From positions 1 to 12,634 of the forward strand of contig CAMMEP010000041.1 of the NCBI GenBank assembly GCA_946495905.1: a stretch of 12,634 nt of DNA, given 5' to 3'. Shown piece by piece: positions 6,870 to 12,634 of the stretch (its first letter is position 1; every line of letters starts with the position of its first letter). The notes beneath the pieces were generated by a model. It worked only from the letters and a program-made list of their open reading frames with translations, had not been told where the DNA came from and made no database searches. The DNA is from an uncultured Clostridium sp. Its GTDB lineage: Bacteria; Bacillota; Clostridia; TANB77; CAG-508. Both the position numbers and the translations under genes were made by a program.

Positions 6870-8150
6870 ATGGAAGAAGAAGTAAAAAACAATTATGTAT
6901 TAGGAGTAATTGGAGCATTAATAGGAGCATTAGTGGGGGCAATCCCTTGGGTACTCATGTATATTTTTGCAAATATGATGTACTCATTATTAGCCATTCT
7001 AATAGTATTAGGTAGTTTTTATGGCTATAAACTAACAAAGGCAAAGATTGATAAAAAGTTACCTGTTATTTTATCGATTACATCGTTTATTTCAATAACT
7101 GTTACCATGTTTGTGGTAATACCAATGGGATTAATTATGCATGAAGGATTTGGATTTAATATTGATTATTTTGTAGAATTATATCAATATGAAGAATTCA
7201 CTTCTGCATTGTTAACGGACTATGTGGTAGCAATTTTATTCTGTTTAGTAGTAATTGGAGGAATTGTATATAACTTACATAAGCAAATAAAAGAAGGAAA
7301 AGACTCTAGTGAGATAAAATTAATGTCACAAGAGGTAAGTAATGACAAATTTACTAGTGAAGATATTGAAAAAGTAAGAACTATTTTTGAAAAAAATGAT
7401 GCTATGAGTAAACAGCATACCATTACAAAAGAGCTAATCATGGAAGATCTAATAAAAGAATTTGGAGAAGGAAAAGCACAAGAAATATTTGAATATCTAA
7501 AGGCTGAGAGAATTATAAAAAAGAAATCCAATAAATTTTATTTTTCGGAAAAGGCACAAAAAAGTGCTTGGTATCGCTATGGGGTTACTAGTATCAAAAC
7601 ATTTGCTATTGTTATGCTAATAGCAATTATACTAGCTTGTGTTATAATATTTGGAGGAGAGTATTTTACTAGCAACAATAATAGTGGCGATAATCAAAAT
7701 ACAACATCTGAGGATATTATAAGAGAGACTTCTTATGAAGTTGGTGTAGATGACATTGTATTAGAATTTCCAGAAGATATATTAGTACTTACCCAAGACG
7801 AAATAACGTATTACTTTGGTGAAGCTTATGCAAGTGCTTATGATTGTTTAGCAGTAAGTTCTGACTTTTCTAAAATGATAATGATTTTTACAGACTATAA
7901 ATCAAATTATGAAGAAGAATATACACCAGAAGAATATTTAAAAATGTCTTTAGATAATGAAAAATTGGAAGTAGTAGAGAAAGAAATTTCAGGTCATACG
8001 TTTTACCAAGTTGAACAAACTTATGAAGGAAGCGACGGAAATACTTACGTAGAGCAAGATATGATATATGATGCTGGCGACAGATATATTTGCATGGTTT
8101 TTGATAGTTTAGAAAGTAATCAAATTGATGTAGAGACAATAATAAAATAA
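6870..8150 (+). CDS. Five-helix membrane protein of unknown function
   Basis: I do not recognise this 426-residue protein. Hydrophobic helices lie at about residues 11-34 (Gly/Ala-rich, GVIGALIGALVGAIPW), 37-54, 65-90, 115-134 and 241-262. Between helices 4 and 5 is a soluble basic segment (about 140-238) with a predicted helical core, DIEKVRTIFEKND through EIFEYLKAERIIKKK, that resembles a small winged-helix or protein-interaction module. After helix 5 comes a polar Asn/Ser linker and an acidic domain (about 288-426) with strand-like alternation. This is probably extracytoplasmic if the N-terminus is inside. GAAAGGGG precedes ATG 6870. The gene is monocistronic, between a terminator upstream and a bidirectional one downstream. 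A sensory or envelope-stress role would be speculation. Confidence 0.8.
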   Translation: MEEEVKNNYVLGVIGALIGALVGAIPWVLMYIFANMMYSLLAILIVLGSFYGYKLTKAKIDKKLPVILSITSFISITVTMFVVIPMGLIMHEGFGFNIDYFVELYQYEEFTSALLTDYVVAILFCLVVIGGIVYNLHKQIKEGKDSSEIKLMSQEVSNDKFTSEDIEKVRTIFEKNDAMSKQHTITKELIMEDLIKEFGEGKAQEIFEYLKAERIIKKKSNKFYFSEKAQKSAWYRYGVTSIKTFAIVMLIAIILACVIIFGGEYFTSNNNSGDNQNTTSEDIIRETSYEVGVDDIVLEFPEDILVLTQDEITYYFGEAYASAYDCLAVSSDFSKMIMIFTDYKSNYEEEYTPEEYLKMSLDNEKLEVVEKEISGHTFYQVEQTYEGSDGNTYVEQDMIYDAGDRYICMVFDSLESNQIDVETIIK

Positions 8151-8166
8151 CTTTACCTAGTTTTTA

Positions 8167-8193
8167 TTTCCCCTAGATTGTTAATCTGGGAAA
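8167..8193. other. Bulged hairpin after the membrane-protein gene
   Basis: TTTCCC plus AGATT pairs with AATCT plus GGGAAA, with a 2-base bulge (CT) in the left arm and a GTT loop. No U-run follows, so it is less convincing as a terminator than the hairpin at 8229. It may help transcript 3'-end stability. Confidence 0.4.
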
Positions 8194-8228
8194 GAACATA
8201 AATGTATGCGATATTGTGAAAATTGAAG

Positions 8229-8268
8229 TAGAATAGAGGCATTTTAGTAAAATAATGCCTCTATTCTA
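8229..8268. terminator. Bidirectional terminator between convergent genes
   Basis: Positions 8229-8243 and 8254-8268 are perfect 15-bp inverted repeats (core AGAGGCATT/AATGCCTCT) with a 10-base loop. T-rich sequence follows on both strands. It lies between the stop of the membrane-protein gene (8150) and the stop of merR (8278) and can serve both. Confidence 0.75.
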
Positions 8269-8277
8269 TTTAGTTGG

Positions 8278-8679
8278 TTAATACACCTTTTTTAAATTAG
8301 CATGAATTTTTTCTGTTCCAGCCGCAATAGCAGTTTGATAATACCAACATTTAAAATCAATAACCCTTTCTACTTTTTGTAATTCTTCTATTTGTTTTTG
8401 TACGGCTGCTTTTCTATCTAAAAATAATGCATATCTTTCTTGTAAGGAGTTATCTCCTTCTGCACATAAATCAATAAATTTTCGTATATCTTTAATAGGC
8501 ATTCCAGTAGCTTTTAAACATTCAATAATTCTCAAACTTTGTAAATCATTTTCTGTAAAAGAACGGATTCCATTTTTGTCCCTTTTTATACTAGGAAGTA
8601 ACCCTTCTTTTTCGTAGTATCTTAATGTTGATGCAGTAATTCCAGTTTTTTCAGCAGCTTCTCCAATTGAATATTCCAT
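8278..8679 (-). CDS. MerR-family transcriptional regulator
   Basis: MerR regulators bind as dimers in long-spacer promoters and untwist the DNA on activation. The 133-residue protein has the complete N-terminal winged helix: YSIGEAAEKTGITASTLRYY at residues 3-22, KEGLLPSIKRDKNGIRSF, and ECLKATGMPIKDIRKFIDLC at about 53-72. A coiled-coil dimer helix at about 80-107 follows, then a short tail containing CWYYQTAIAAGTE. Cysteines are not arranged as in metal-sensing members. The tail fits the subgroup found beside oxidoreductases and aldo/keto reductases (AdhR-like). GGAGGT precedes ATG 8679. It diverges from the oxidoreductase gene and carries a fitting operator in its own promoter. The effector is probably an electrophile, by family analogy only. 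Confidence 0.92.
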   Translation of the reverse strand: MEYSIGEAAEKTGITASTLRYYEKEGLLPSIKRDKNGIRSFTENDLQSLRIIECLKATGMPIKDIRKFIDLCAEGDNSLQERYALFLDRKAAVQKQIEELQKVERVIDFKCWYYQTAIAAGTEKIHANLKKVY

Positions 8680-8729
8680 TTGATAGACCTCCTTTTATTA
8701 ATATCTAAAATATAATCTTGTATAATAAA

Positions 8730-8760
8730 TATAAACACTTAAAGTTACTTTAAGGTACAA
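8730..8760 (-). promoter_or_regulatory. merR promoter with operator in a 19-bp spacer
   Basis: On the - strand TTGTAC (8755-8760) and TTTATA (8730-8735) are separated by exactly 19 bp (8736-8754), the lengthened spacer typical of MerR-controlled promoters. Filling the spacer is a perfect 17-bp palindrome, CTTAAAGT-T-ACTTTAAG (8738-8754). Sites of the CTTAAAG...CTTTAAG type are known for AdhR-like MerR proteins. On the + strand TTACTT (8745-8750) and TATAAT (8767-8772, 16-bp spacer) could form a second promoter overlapping the operator and reading towards the oxidoreductase gene with a leader of about 130 nt. This suggests autoregulation plus control of the divergent genes. Confidence 0.8.
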
Positions 8761-8906
8761 GAATATTATAATAGATAAAAAATAAATTTGTCAATACAAT
8801 ATATTTTAGAAAAAAAGTGTGTTAAAATATAAAGCAAGATAAATAACAGGATAATTTAGGCTTAATAAGAATATAATAGTAATAATAGGAAGGAATGTGA
8901 TAAAAA

Positions 8907-9542
8907 ATGAAAGTATTATTAGTTAATGGAGGACCACATCAACATGGTTGTGTATACACAGCTTTAGAAGAGGTGGCTAAAGAATTAAATAAGGAAAATA
9001 TCGAAACAGAGATTTTTTGGATAGGAGTAAAGCCAATAGCTGGTTGTATTGCTTGTAAAAATTGTGTTAAAACAGGAAAATGTGTATTTGATGATGTAGT
9101 AAATGAATTTGTGGAAAAGGCAAAAGATGCAGATGGCTTTATATTTGGCTCACCAGTTCATTATGCAGGCGCAACAGGAGCGATAACATCATTTATGGAT
9201 AGAGTTTTTTATTCTGCATTTAATGGAGGAAAAGGGGATAGATTTTTATTTAAACCAGCTGCAACAGTAATTTCAGCAAGAAGAGCAGGAACAACAGCAA
9301 CTTATGACCAATTAAATAAATATTTTGGAATAAATCAAATGCCTATTATTTCTTCAAGATATTGGAACATGGTACATGGTGCAACCCCAGAAGATGTTAA
9401 ACAAGATGAGGAAGGTATGCAAATTATGAGGATTTTAGGAAGAAATATGGCATATTACTTAAAATGCATAGAAGCGGGAAAAGAGAAAGGAATAAATCCA
9501 CCAGAACAAGAAAAAACAACTTTTACAAATTTTATTAGGTAA
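8907..9542 (+). CDS. Flavodoxin-like NAD(P)H-dependent FMN oxidoreductase
   Basis: The 211-residue protein has the flavodoxin fold of NADPH-dependent FMN reductases and iron-sulfur flavoproteins. The phosphate-binding loop is NGGPHQHGCVYTAL at residues 7-20. GSPVHYAGATGAITSFMDR (about 81-99) forms the second FMN-contacting loop. GCIACKNCVKTGKC (46-59) is the cysteine-rich segment; the spacing Cys47-x2-Cys50-x2-Cys53-x5-Cys59 could hold an iron-sulfur cluster or simply be the reduced version common in quinone or nitro-compound reductases. ATG 8907 follows AGGAAGGA by about 12 bp, slightly long; an in-frame stop just upstream rules out a longer form. It is divergent from merR and followed by an aldo/keto reductase remnant. 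The three families often occur together, suggesting reductive detoxification. Confidence 0.88.
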   Translation: MKVLLVNGGPHQHGCVYTALEEVAKELNKENIETEIFWIGVKPIAGCIACKNCVKTGKCVFDDVVNEFVEKAKDADGFIFGSPVHYAGATGAITSFMDRVFYSAFNGGKGDRFLFKPAATVISARRAGTTATYDQLNKYFGINQMPIISSRYWNMVHGATPEDVKQDEEGMQIMRILGRNMAYYLKCIEAGKEKGINPPEQEKTTFTNFIR

Positions 9543-9557
9543 CAAGGCAGAAAACAC

Positions 9558-9605
9558 ACTCGAAACTTTTAAAAAAAATAAAAAAGATTAGAGTATACTC
9601 GAAAC
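9558..9605 (+). repeat. Short direct repeat before the truncated reductase
   Basis: ACTCGAAAC occurs at 9558-9566 and again at 9597-9605, 39 bp apart, in the AT-rich gap where the missing half of the aldo/keto reductase would be expected. It may mark a deletion junction, but a 9-bp repeat could also arise by chance. Confidence 0.4.
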
Positions 9606-9645
9606 AATTTGACAGAATATAAATAAAGTGATAGCATAAACACAA

Positions 9646-10113
9646 ATGATAGGATTATCTAATTTTAATGAAGAACAAATACAAGAAATATTGGATAATT
9701 GCGAAATAAAACCAACTGTATTACAAACAGAAGCTCACCCATATTATCCTCAAACAGAAATGAAAAAATTCTTAGATAAAAATGATATCAAAATTCAAGC
9801 ATGGTATCCACTAGGACATGGCGATAAAGGATTAATTAATGAACCAGTATTTAGTAAATTAGCTGAAAAATATGGAAAAAGCAATGTTCAAATTATTTTA
9901 AGATGGCATGTGCAAGCTGGAAATATTGTAATACCAGGTGCATCAAATCCAGACCATATTAAAGCAAATATTGATATCTTTGATTTTGCATTGACAGCAG
10001 AGGAAATGGAAGAAATAGCTAAGATAAATAAGAATAAAAGATATTATGAAGGAACACCAGAATTACTTGCAAGTTATGTAGCAATGAGACCAGATTTAGA
10101 TGGACAAAAATAA
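9646..10113 (+). pseudogene. 5'-truncated aldo/keto reductase
   Basis: Aldo/keto reductases are (beta/alpha)8-barrel NADPH enzymes of about 270-320 residues. Only the C-terminal 155 remain. The frame opens with MIGLSNF, which corresponds to the family's IGVSNF segment near mid-barrel, then QTEAHPYYPQTEMKKFL, WYPLGHG, and VIPGASNPDHIKANIDIFDFALT, the cofactor-binding end. The N-terminal half with the catalytic Asp-Tyr-Lys-His residues is missing, and an in-frame TAA (9637-9639) lies just before the apparent start. No good ribosome binding site precedes ATG 9646. The gene would therefore not give an active enzyme. It was probably co-transcribed with the oxidoreductase upstream. The surviving frame is open, so the damage looks recent or the fragment is tolerated. 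Confidence 0.85.
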
Positions 10114-10153
10114 TATATATGATTGCAAAACTAATTTAAAATAAGTATTTATT

Positions 10154-10207
10154 AAAGATAATTATTTTATACGACTTAAAGTATAGAATAATTATCTTTT
10201 TTATGAT
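10154..10207 (+). terminator. Strong rho-independent terminator
   Basis: Positions 10154-10172 and 10181-10199 form a 19-bp stem (one G-U pair) with an 8-base loop, running into a T-tract. It closes the merR-divergent unit 40 bp after the aldo/keto reductase remnant and insulates the acetyltransferase gene. Confidence 0.85.
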
Positions 10208-10239
10208 ATATTACTTAAAAAAGAGACAAGGAGTGTAGT

Positions 10240-10494
10240 ATGATAAAAATAAATTTTGAAGGAAATAAATCAGTAGCATATGATAATAATAAGCAAATTG
10301 GTGAATGTGATTTTATAGAAAATGAAAATACTTGGAATATAGTTCATACAGAAGTTGATAACGCATATCAAGGTCAGGGGATTGCAAGAAAATTAGTGGA
10401 ATGTGTTATTGAAAATGCAAAGAAAGCTAATAAAGAAATTGTGGCTGACTGTTCTTATGCAAAAAGAGTTTTAGAAAGAATGAATAAAGAATAG
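10240..10494 (+). CDS. Small GNAT-type N-acetyltransferase domain protein
   Basis: This 84-residue protein matches the compact GNAT branch (Gcn5-like, NATD1/YjdJ type, Pfam Acetyltransf_CG). It has only the central part of the fold: strands around SVAYDNNKQIGECDFIE, the acetyl-CoA pyrophosphate loop YQGQGIARKLV at residues 43-53, and ADCSYAKRVL at 69-78, which carries the conserved cysteine of this branch. Family members are about 80-110 residues, so it is full length. The substrate of the family is not established. AAGGAG precedes ATG 10240 by 7 bp. It stands alone between the terminator at 10154 and the zinc-ribbon gene, with a 138-bp gap after it. Confidence 0.88.
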   Translation: MIKINFEGNKSVAYDNNKQIGECDFIENENTWNIVHTEVDNAYQGQGIARKLVECVIENAKKANKEIVADCSYAKRVLERMNKE

Positions 10495-10540
10495 TAAGTT
10501 GTAGTGAAAAGAAAATAAACAAAAACTTAAAAAAATACTT

Positions 10541-10587
10541 TATTTTCACCATAAAATATTGCGGAATGATAAAAAAAGGTGAAAATA
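10541..10587. repeat. 10-bp inverted repeat upstream of the zinc-ribbon operon
   Basis: TATTTTCACC (10541-10550) and GGTGAAAATA (10578-10587) are perfect reverse complements 27 bp apart, about 50 bp before the first gene of the operon. A third half-site-like GTGAAAA is at 10504-10510. The arrangement could be an operator pair. No convincing promoter was identified in the gap 10495-10632. Confidence 0.4.
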
Positions 10588-10632
10588 TGATATTGATAAA
10601 CTATTGTGTTCTAATGAAATGGAGGTTTTATT

Positions 10633-10839
10633 ATGAGAAAATGTTTGAGATGTGGAACAAAAATGAAAGAAAACTGCACAATTAAGATTGAAGGTGGAGG
10701 AAACGGTATTGTAATGTCAACAAGCGAAAATAAGCTATTTGGTGGAAGAATAGGAAAACCAAAAGTTGCAATTTGTCCTAAATGTGGAGAAGTTTCTATT
10801 TATGTAGAAGAAATTGAAAGACTAAATAATGACAAATAG
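10633..10839 (+). CDS. Small zinc-ribbon protein
   Basis: The 68-residue protein has two CxxC knuckles, CLRCG at residues 4-8 and CPKCGE near 48-53, spaced as in a treble-clef or zinc-ribbon fold that binds one zinc ion. Between them is a glycine-rich segment (IEGGGNGIVMS, LFGGRIGKP). Such proteins are usually annotated as nucleic-acid-binding, but nothing here shows a ligand. ATG 10633 follows TGGAGG by 7 bp. The 3' end overlaps the next small ORF by 11 bp, so it is the first gene of a coupled operon with the MazG-like gene and the exonuclease. Confidence 0.85.
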   Translation: MRKCLRCGTKMKENCTIKIEGGGNGIVMSTSENKLFGGRIGKPKVAICPKCGEVSIYVEEIERLNNDK

Positions 10840-10951
10840 TAATAAATTATTTAGCAAGATAGTTGCTTTATCCTTAATGGAAAATATGGATAGAGATAAA
10901 ATGAACGAAATAATTTCAAAAATAAATCAAATAGTAAAGGAGGAAAATTAA
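10829..10951 (+). CDS. 40-residue helical small protein, translationally coupled
   Basis: This small ORF begins at ATG 10829, inside the last codons of the zinc-ribbon gene, and ends at TAA 10949-10951, whose final A is the first base of the next ATG (a TAATG junction). The product begins MTNSNKLFSKIVALSLMENM and ends with IVKEEN. It is basic at the front, then amphipathic and helical throughout. The exact head-to-tail overlaps on both sides and the lack of a gap argue that it is translated by coupling. A ribosome binding site of its own is weak (GAAAG). The AGGAGG serving the next gene lies within its 3' end. I know no named function. It could be a partner of the MazG-like enzyme. Confidence 0.7.
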   Translation: MTNSNKLFSKIVALSLMENMDRDKMNEIISKINQIVKEEN

Positions 10952-11268
10952 TGCTATATACATATAATAAATTAATTAGAGATAAAAATGTAAAAATAAT
11001 GGAAGATAAAGGTTGCAAAGTAACATATGAAATTTTAGACGATAAAAGATATGGAGAAGAATTAGACAAAAAATTAAAAGAAGAAGTAGAAGAATATTTA
11101 GCTGATTATAGCGTTGAAGAAATGGCTGATATAATGGAAGTTATTTATGCAATACTTGAATATAGAGGTACAAGTATGGAAGAAGTAGAACAAGTTAGAA
11201 TTAAAAAAAGAAATAGAAAGGGAGCATTTAAAAATAAAATCTTTTTAAAAGATGTTGAGGAGGATTAG
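10951..11268 (+). CDS. MazG-like nucleotide pyrophosphohydrolase
   Basis: All-alpha NTP pyrophosphohydrolases (MazG/HisE/dUTPase superfamily) split nucleoside triphosphates or phosphoribosyl-ATP to the monophosphate form and pyrophosphate. The 105-residue protein opens with YNKLIRDK, typical of the phosphoribosyl-ATP pyrophosphohydrolase-like subgroup. It carries the metal-binding pattern EEVEE at residues 44-48 and EMADIMEV at 57-64 (E57 and D60). The C-terminal RKGAFKNKIFLKDVE also matches that subgroup. No histidine-biosynthesis genes are nearby, so a house-cleaning or nucleotide-pool role is more likely than histidine synthesis. AAAGGAGG precedes ATG 10951. It is coupled to the small ORF upstream and lies 8 bp before the exonuclease. 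Confidence 0.88.
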   Translation: MLYTYNKLIRDKNVKIMEDKGCKVTYEILDDKRYGEELDKKLKEEVEEYLADYSVEEMADIMEVIYAILEYRGTSMEEVEQVRIKKRNRKGAFKNKIFLKDVEED

Positions 11269-11276
11269 ATTTTATA

Positions 11277-11921
11277 ATGAAATTAATAGATGATACAGAA
11301 TTTTTAGTAATAGATTTTGAAACGATTACTCCAAAAGGAAGACCACCAGAGCCAATAGAAGTAGGAATATTAAGAATAAAACAAAATAAAATAGATAATA
11401 ATGCATCAATTGATTGGCTGATTAAGCCACCAGAAGGGTTACACTTAACGCGTTTTGATACTTCACAAACAGGTATAACAGAACAAGATTTAATGCATGG
11501 TATAGATGCTAAAAGAGCAATGAGGATAATTGATAAATCTTGTTCAAAAAAAGACTATGTATTTATTGCACAAAATGCTAAATATGAAGCTAATATTTTA
11601 TCTCATTATACAGATGAATGTAAAGGAATAGCTAAAACACCAATAATAGATACTATTTTATTAGCCAAACATGTTTTACCAAAATTGTCAAATTACAAAT
11701 TAGATACTTTGGCAAGCACATTGGGATTACGAATCCCAGAAAATAGGCATAGAGCTCTTGCTGATTGCTTTTTAACAGCAGAAGTCTTTTTAAAATTACT
11801 TGAACTGCAAAAAGGAAAGCATGAGATAATATATTTGGATGAGTTATTAAATATTGCGAAAATAAAAACAAAATATAGCGAACCTCAACAATTGACATTG
11901 GGAGATTTCATGGAATTGTAA
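11277..11921 (+). CDS. DnaQ-like DEDDh 3'-5' exonuclease
   Basis: DEDDh exonucleases remove nucleotides from 3' ends of DNA or RNA with two metal ions. In this 214-residue protein motif I is VIDFET (Asp13, Glu15), the ITEQDL segment follows at 67-72, motif II is AQNAKYEANIL (98-108) and motif III is RHRALADC (157-164; His158, Asp163). In motif II the usual metal-binding Asp is replaced by Glu104, which may alter activity. The last 35 residues, after LLELQKGKHEI, are a short tail. GAGGAGG lies 13 bp before ATG 11277, longer than usual, but a stop in frame upstream excludes an earlier start. It is a free-standing exonuclease, not a polymerase subunit, in the operon with the MazG-like gene. Confidence 0.9.
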   Translation: MKLIDDTEFLVIDFETITPKGRPPEPIEVGILRIKQNKIDNNASIDWLIKPPEGLHLTRFDTSQTGITEQDLMHGIDAKRAMRIIDKSCSKKDYVFIAQNAKYEANILSHYTDECKGIAKTPIIDTILLAKHVLPKLSNYKLDTLASTLGLRIPENRHRALADCFLTAEVFLKLLELQKGKHEIIYLDELLNIAKIKTKYSEPQQLTLGDFMEL

Positions 11922-11958
11922 AGATAACTTTTATTTAACGAAATGGGGTGCAATAATA

Positions 11959-12565
11959 ATGCAAATTGGAATTGATGTAGATGGAGTATTACTTGATTTT
12001 GAAAAAGAATTAAGAACTAGAGCAGAATTATATGATTTGCTAGAGTTAAATGGCAAGGGAATTCTAAATACAAATAAATTTAACCTAGAAGAAAGATACG
12101 GATGGAATAAAGATATAAGTGAAAAATTTATAAAAAAATATTTTTTACAAGTATCTAAAATAGTTAACATTATGCCACGGAGCTAAAGAAGTTATTAAAT
12201 TATTGAAAGAAAATGGACATAAACTTATAATCATTTCATCAAGAGGATATGACAATGTAGAAATGCAAAAAATAGCTGAAGAAAAATTGAAAAAAGAGAA
12301 TTTGAAGTTTGATAAATATTATTGGAAAGTTTTAGACAAATTACAGATATGCCTAAAAGAAAAAATTGATTTAATGATAGATGATAATTACTTGATATGT
12401 AAAAAATTATCGGATAATTTTGTTAATACTTTATATCTAAGAGATGTAAAAAAACAAAAGTTAGAAGAAAATAAGTATTTAAAAGAAGTAAATTCATGGG
12501 GAGAAATTTATAGATATGTGTATAATTCTGAAAAAAATAAAAATAATCAAGGACTAAAAAAGTAA
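11959..12565 (+). pseudogene. 5'(3')-deoxyribonucleotidase-like gene, frameshifted
   Basis: Two adjacent frames together make one HAD-type 5'-nucleotidase of about 200 residues (NT5C family), which dephosphorylates deoxynucleoside monophosphates. The first frame (11959-12186) begins MQIGIDVDGVLLDFEK with the catalytic DxD at residues 6 and 8, and stops after IMPRS. The second frame resumes at about 12179 with GAKEVIKLLKENGHKL, motif II IISSRG and motif IV LMIDDN. The break lies at about 12175-12181 and fits one extra base or two missing bases. GGGGTG 8 bp before ATG 11959 is a modest ribosome binding site. No slippery heptamer is evident, so a real mutation or a sequencing error is more likely than programmed frameshifting. 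Confidence 0.82.
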
Positions 12566-12594
12566 ATAATCATCCCTACAAATTACAATTTATA

Positions 12595-12624
12595 AGGAGA
12601 ACCATTATAAGTTCTCTTTTTTTA
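12595..12624 (+). terminator. Rho-independent terminator at the end of the operon
   Basis: AGGAGAAC (12595-12602) pairs with GTTCTCTT (12611-12618, one G-U) around an 8-base loop and runs into a seven-base T-tract, 30 bp after the nucleotidase stop codon. Confidence 0.8.
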
Positions 12625-12634
12625 TTTGCTGATT

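Noticed and set aside
8680..8906. Riboswitch or T-box leader before the oxidoreductase gene
   Set aside because: The region has the MerR operator but no conserved riboswitch core, T-box sequence or terminator hairpin that I can recognise.
12172..12190. Programmed ribosomal frameshift in the deoxyribonucleotidase-like gene
   Set aside because: No slippery heptamer, no prfB-like stop context and no clear downstream hairpin were seen; a mutation or sequencing error is simpler.

Overview
The window looks like chromosomal DNA from a low-GC Gram-positive bacterium of the Clostridia type. The reasons are its strong AT bias, AGGAGG-like ribosome binding sites before most genes, the der-plsY-gpsA gene order, a bacterial RNase P RNA, and small proteins of clostridial character. 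No genome-scale comparison was possible, so the lineage is an inference.

Layout. Positions 1-1792 are a housekeeping run on the + strand: the 3' end of der (ribosome-assembly GTPase), plsY and gpsA (first acylation of glycerol-3-phosphate and its synthesis). A short, unusually GC-rich repeat-like sequence sits between der and plsY. A 93-residue protein of unknown function lies on the - strand, ending 2 bp from gpsA. A membrane-anchored protein of unknown function follows (2226-3095), then a compact element of about 184 bp bounded by perfect 31-bp inverted repeats (3108-3291). Next comes a large, divergent RelA/SpoT-domain protein on the - strand (3321-4700). Its promoter is back to back with that of rnpB, the RNase P RNA (about 4801-5147). 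An L,D-transpeptidase (5274-6656) and a five-helix membrane protein of unknown function (6870-8150) complete the left and centre.

From 8278 the content is accessory. A MerR-family regulator on the - strand diverges from a flavodoxin-like NAD(P)H oxidoreductase and a 5'-truncated aldo/keto reductase. A perfect 17-bp palindrome sits inside a 19-bp promoter spacer, which is the classic MerR-type architecture. Then come a small GNAT-type acetyltransferase and a tightly packed run on the + strand: zinc-ribbon protein, a 40-codon small ORF missed by length cut-offs, a MazG-like pyrophosphohydrolase, a DEDDh-type exonuclease and a frameshifted 5'(3')-deoxyribonucleotidase-like gene. The run ends at a terminator at the window edge.

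How the genes work together. The left block is membrane lipid and ribosome housekeeping. The middle pairs an alarmone-synthetase-like gene with RNase P RNA through abutting divergent promoters. The merR block looks like an electrophile or redox-stress module with one damaged enzyme. The right-hand block has a nucleotide-pool or nucleic-acid-turnover theme and also carries a broken member. No complete transposon, CRISPR array, tRNA or phage structural gene was seen. The best candidates for something undescribed are the 184-bp inverted-repeat element, the RelA/SpoT-like protein with its large insertion, and the zinc ribbon/small ORF/MazG/exonuclease cluster.
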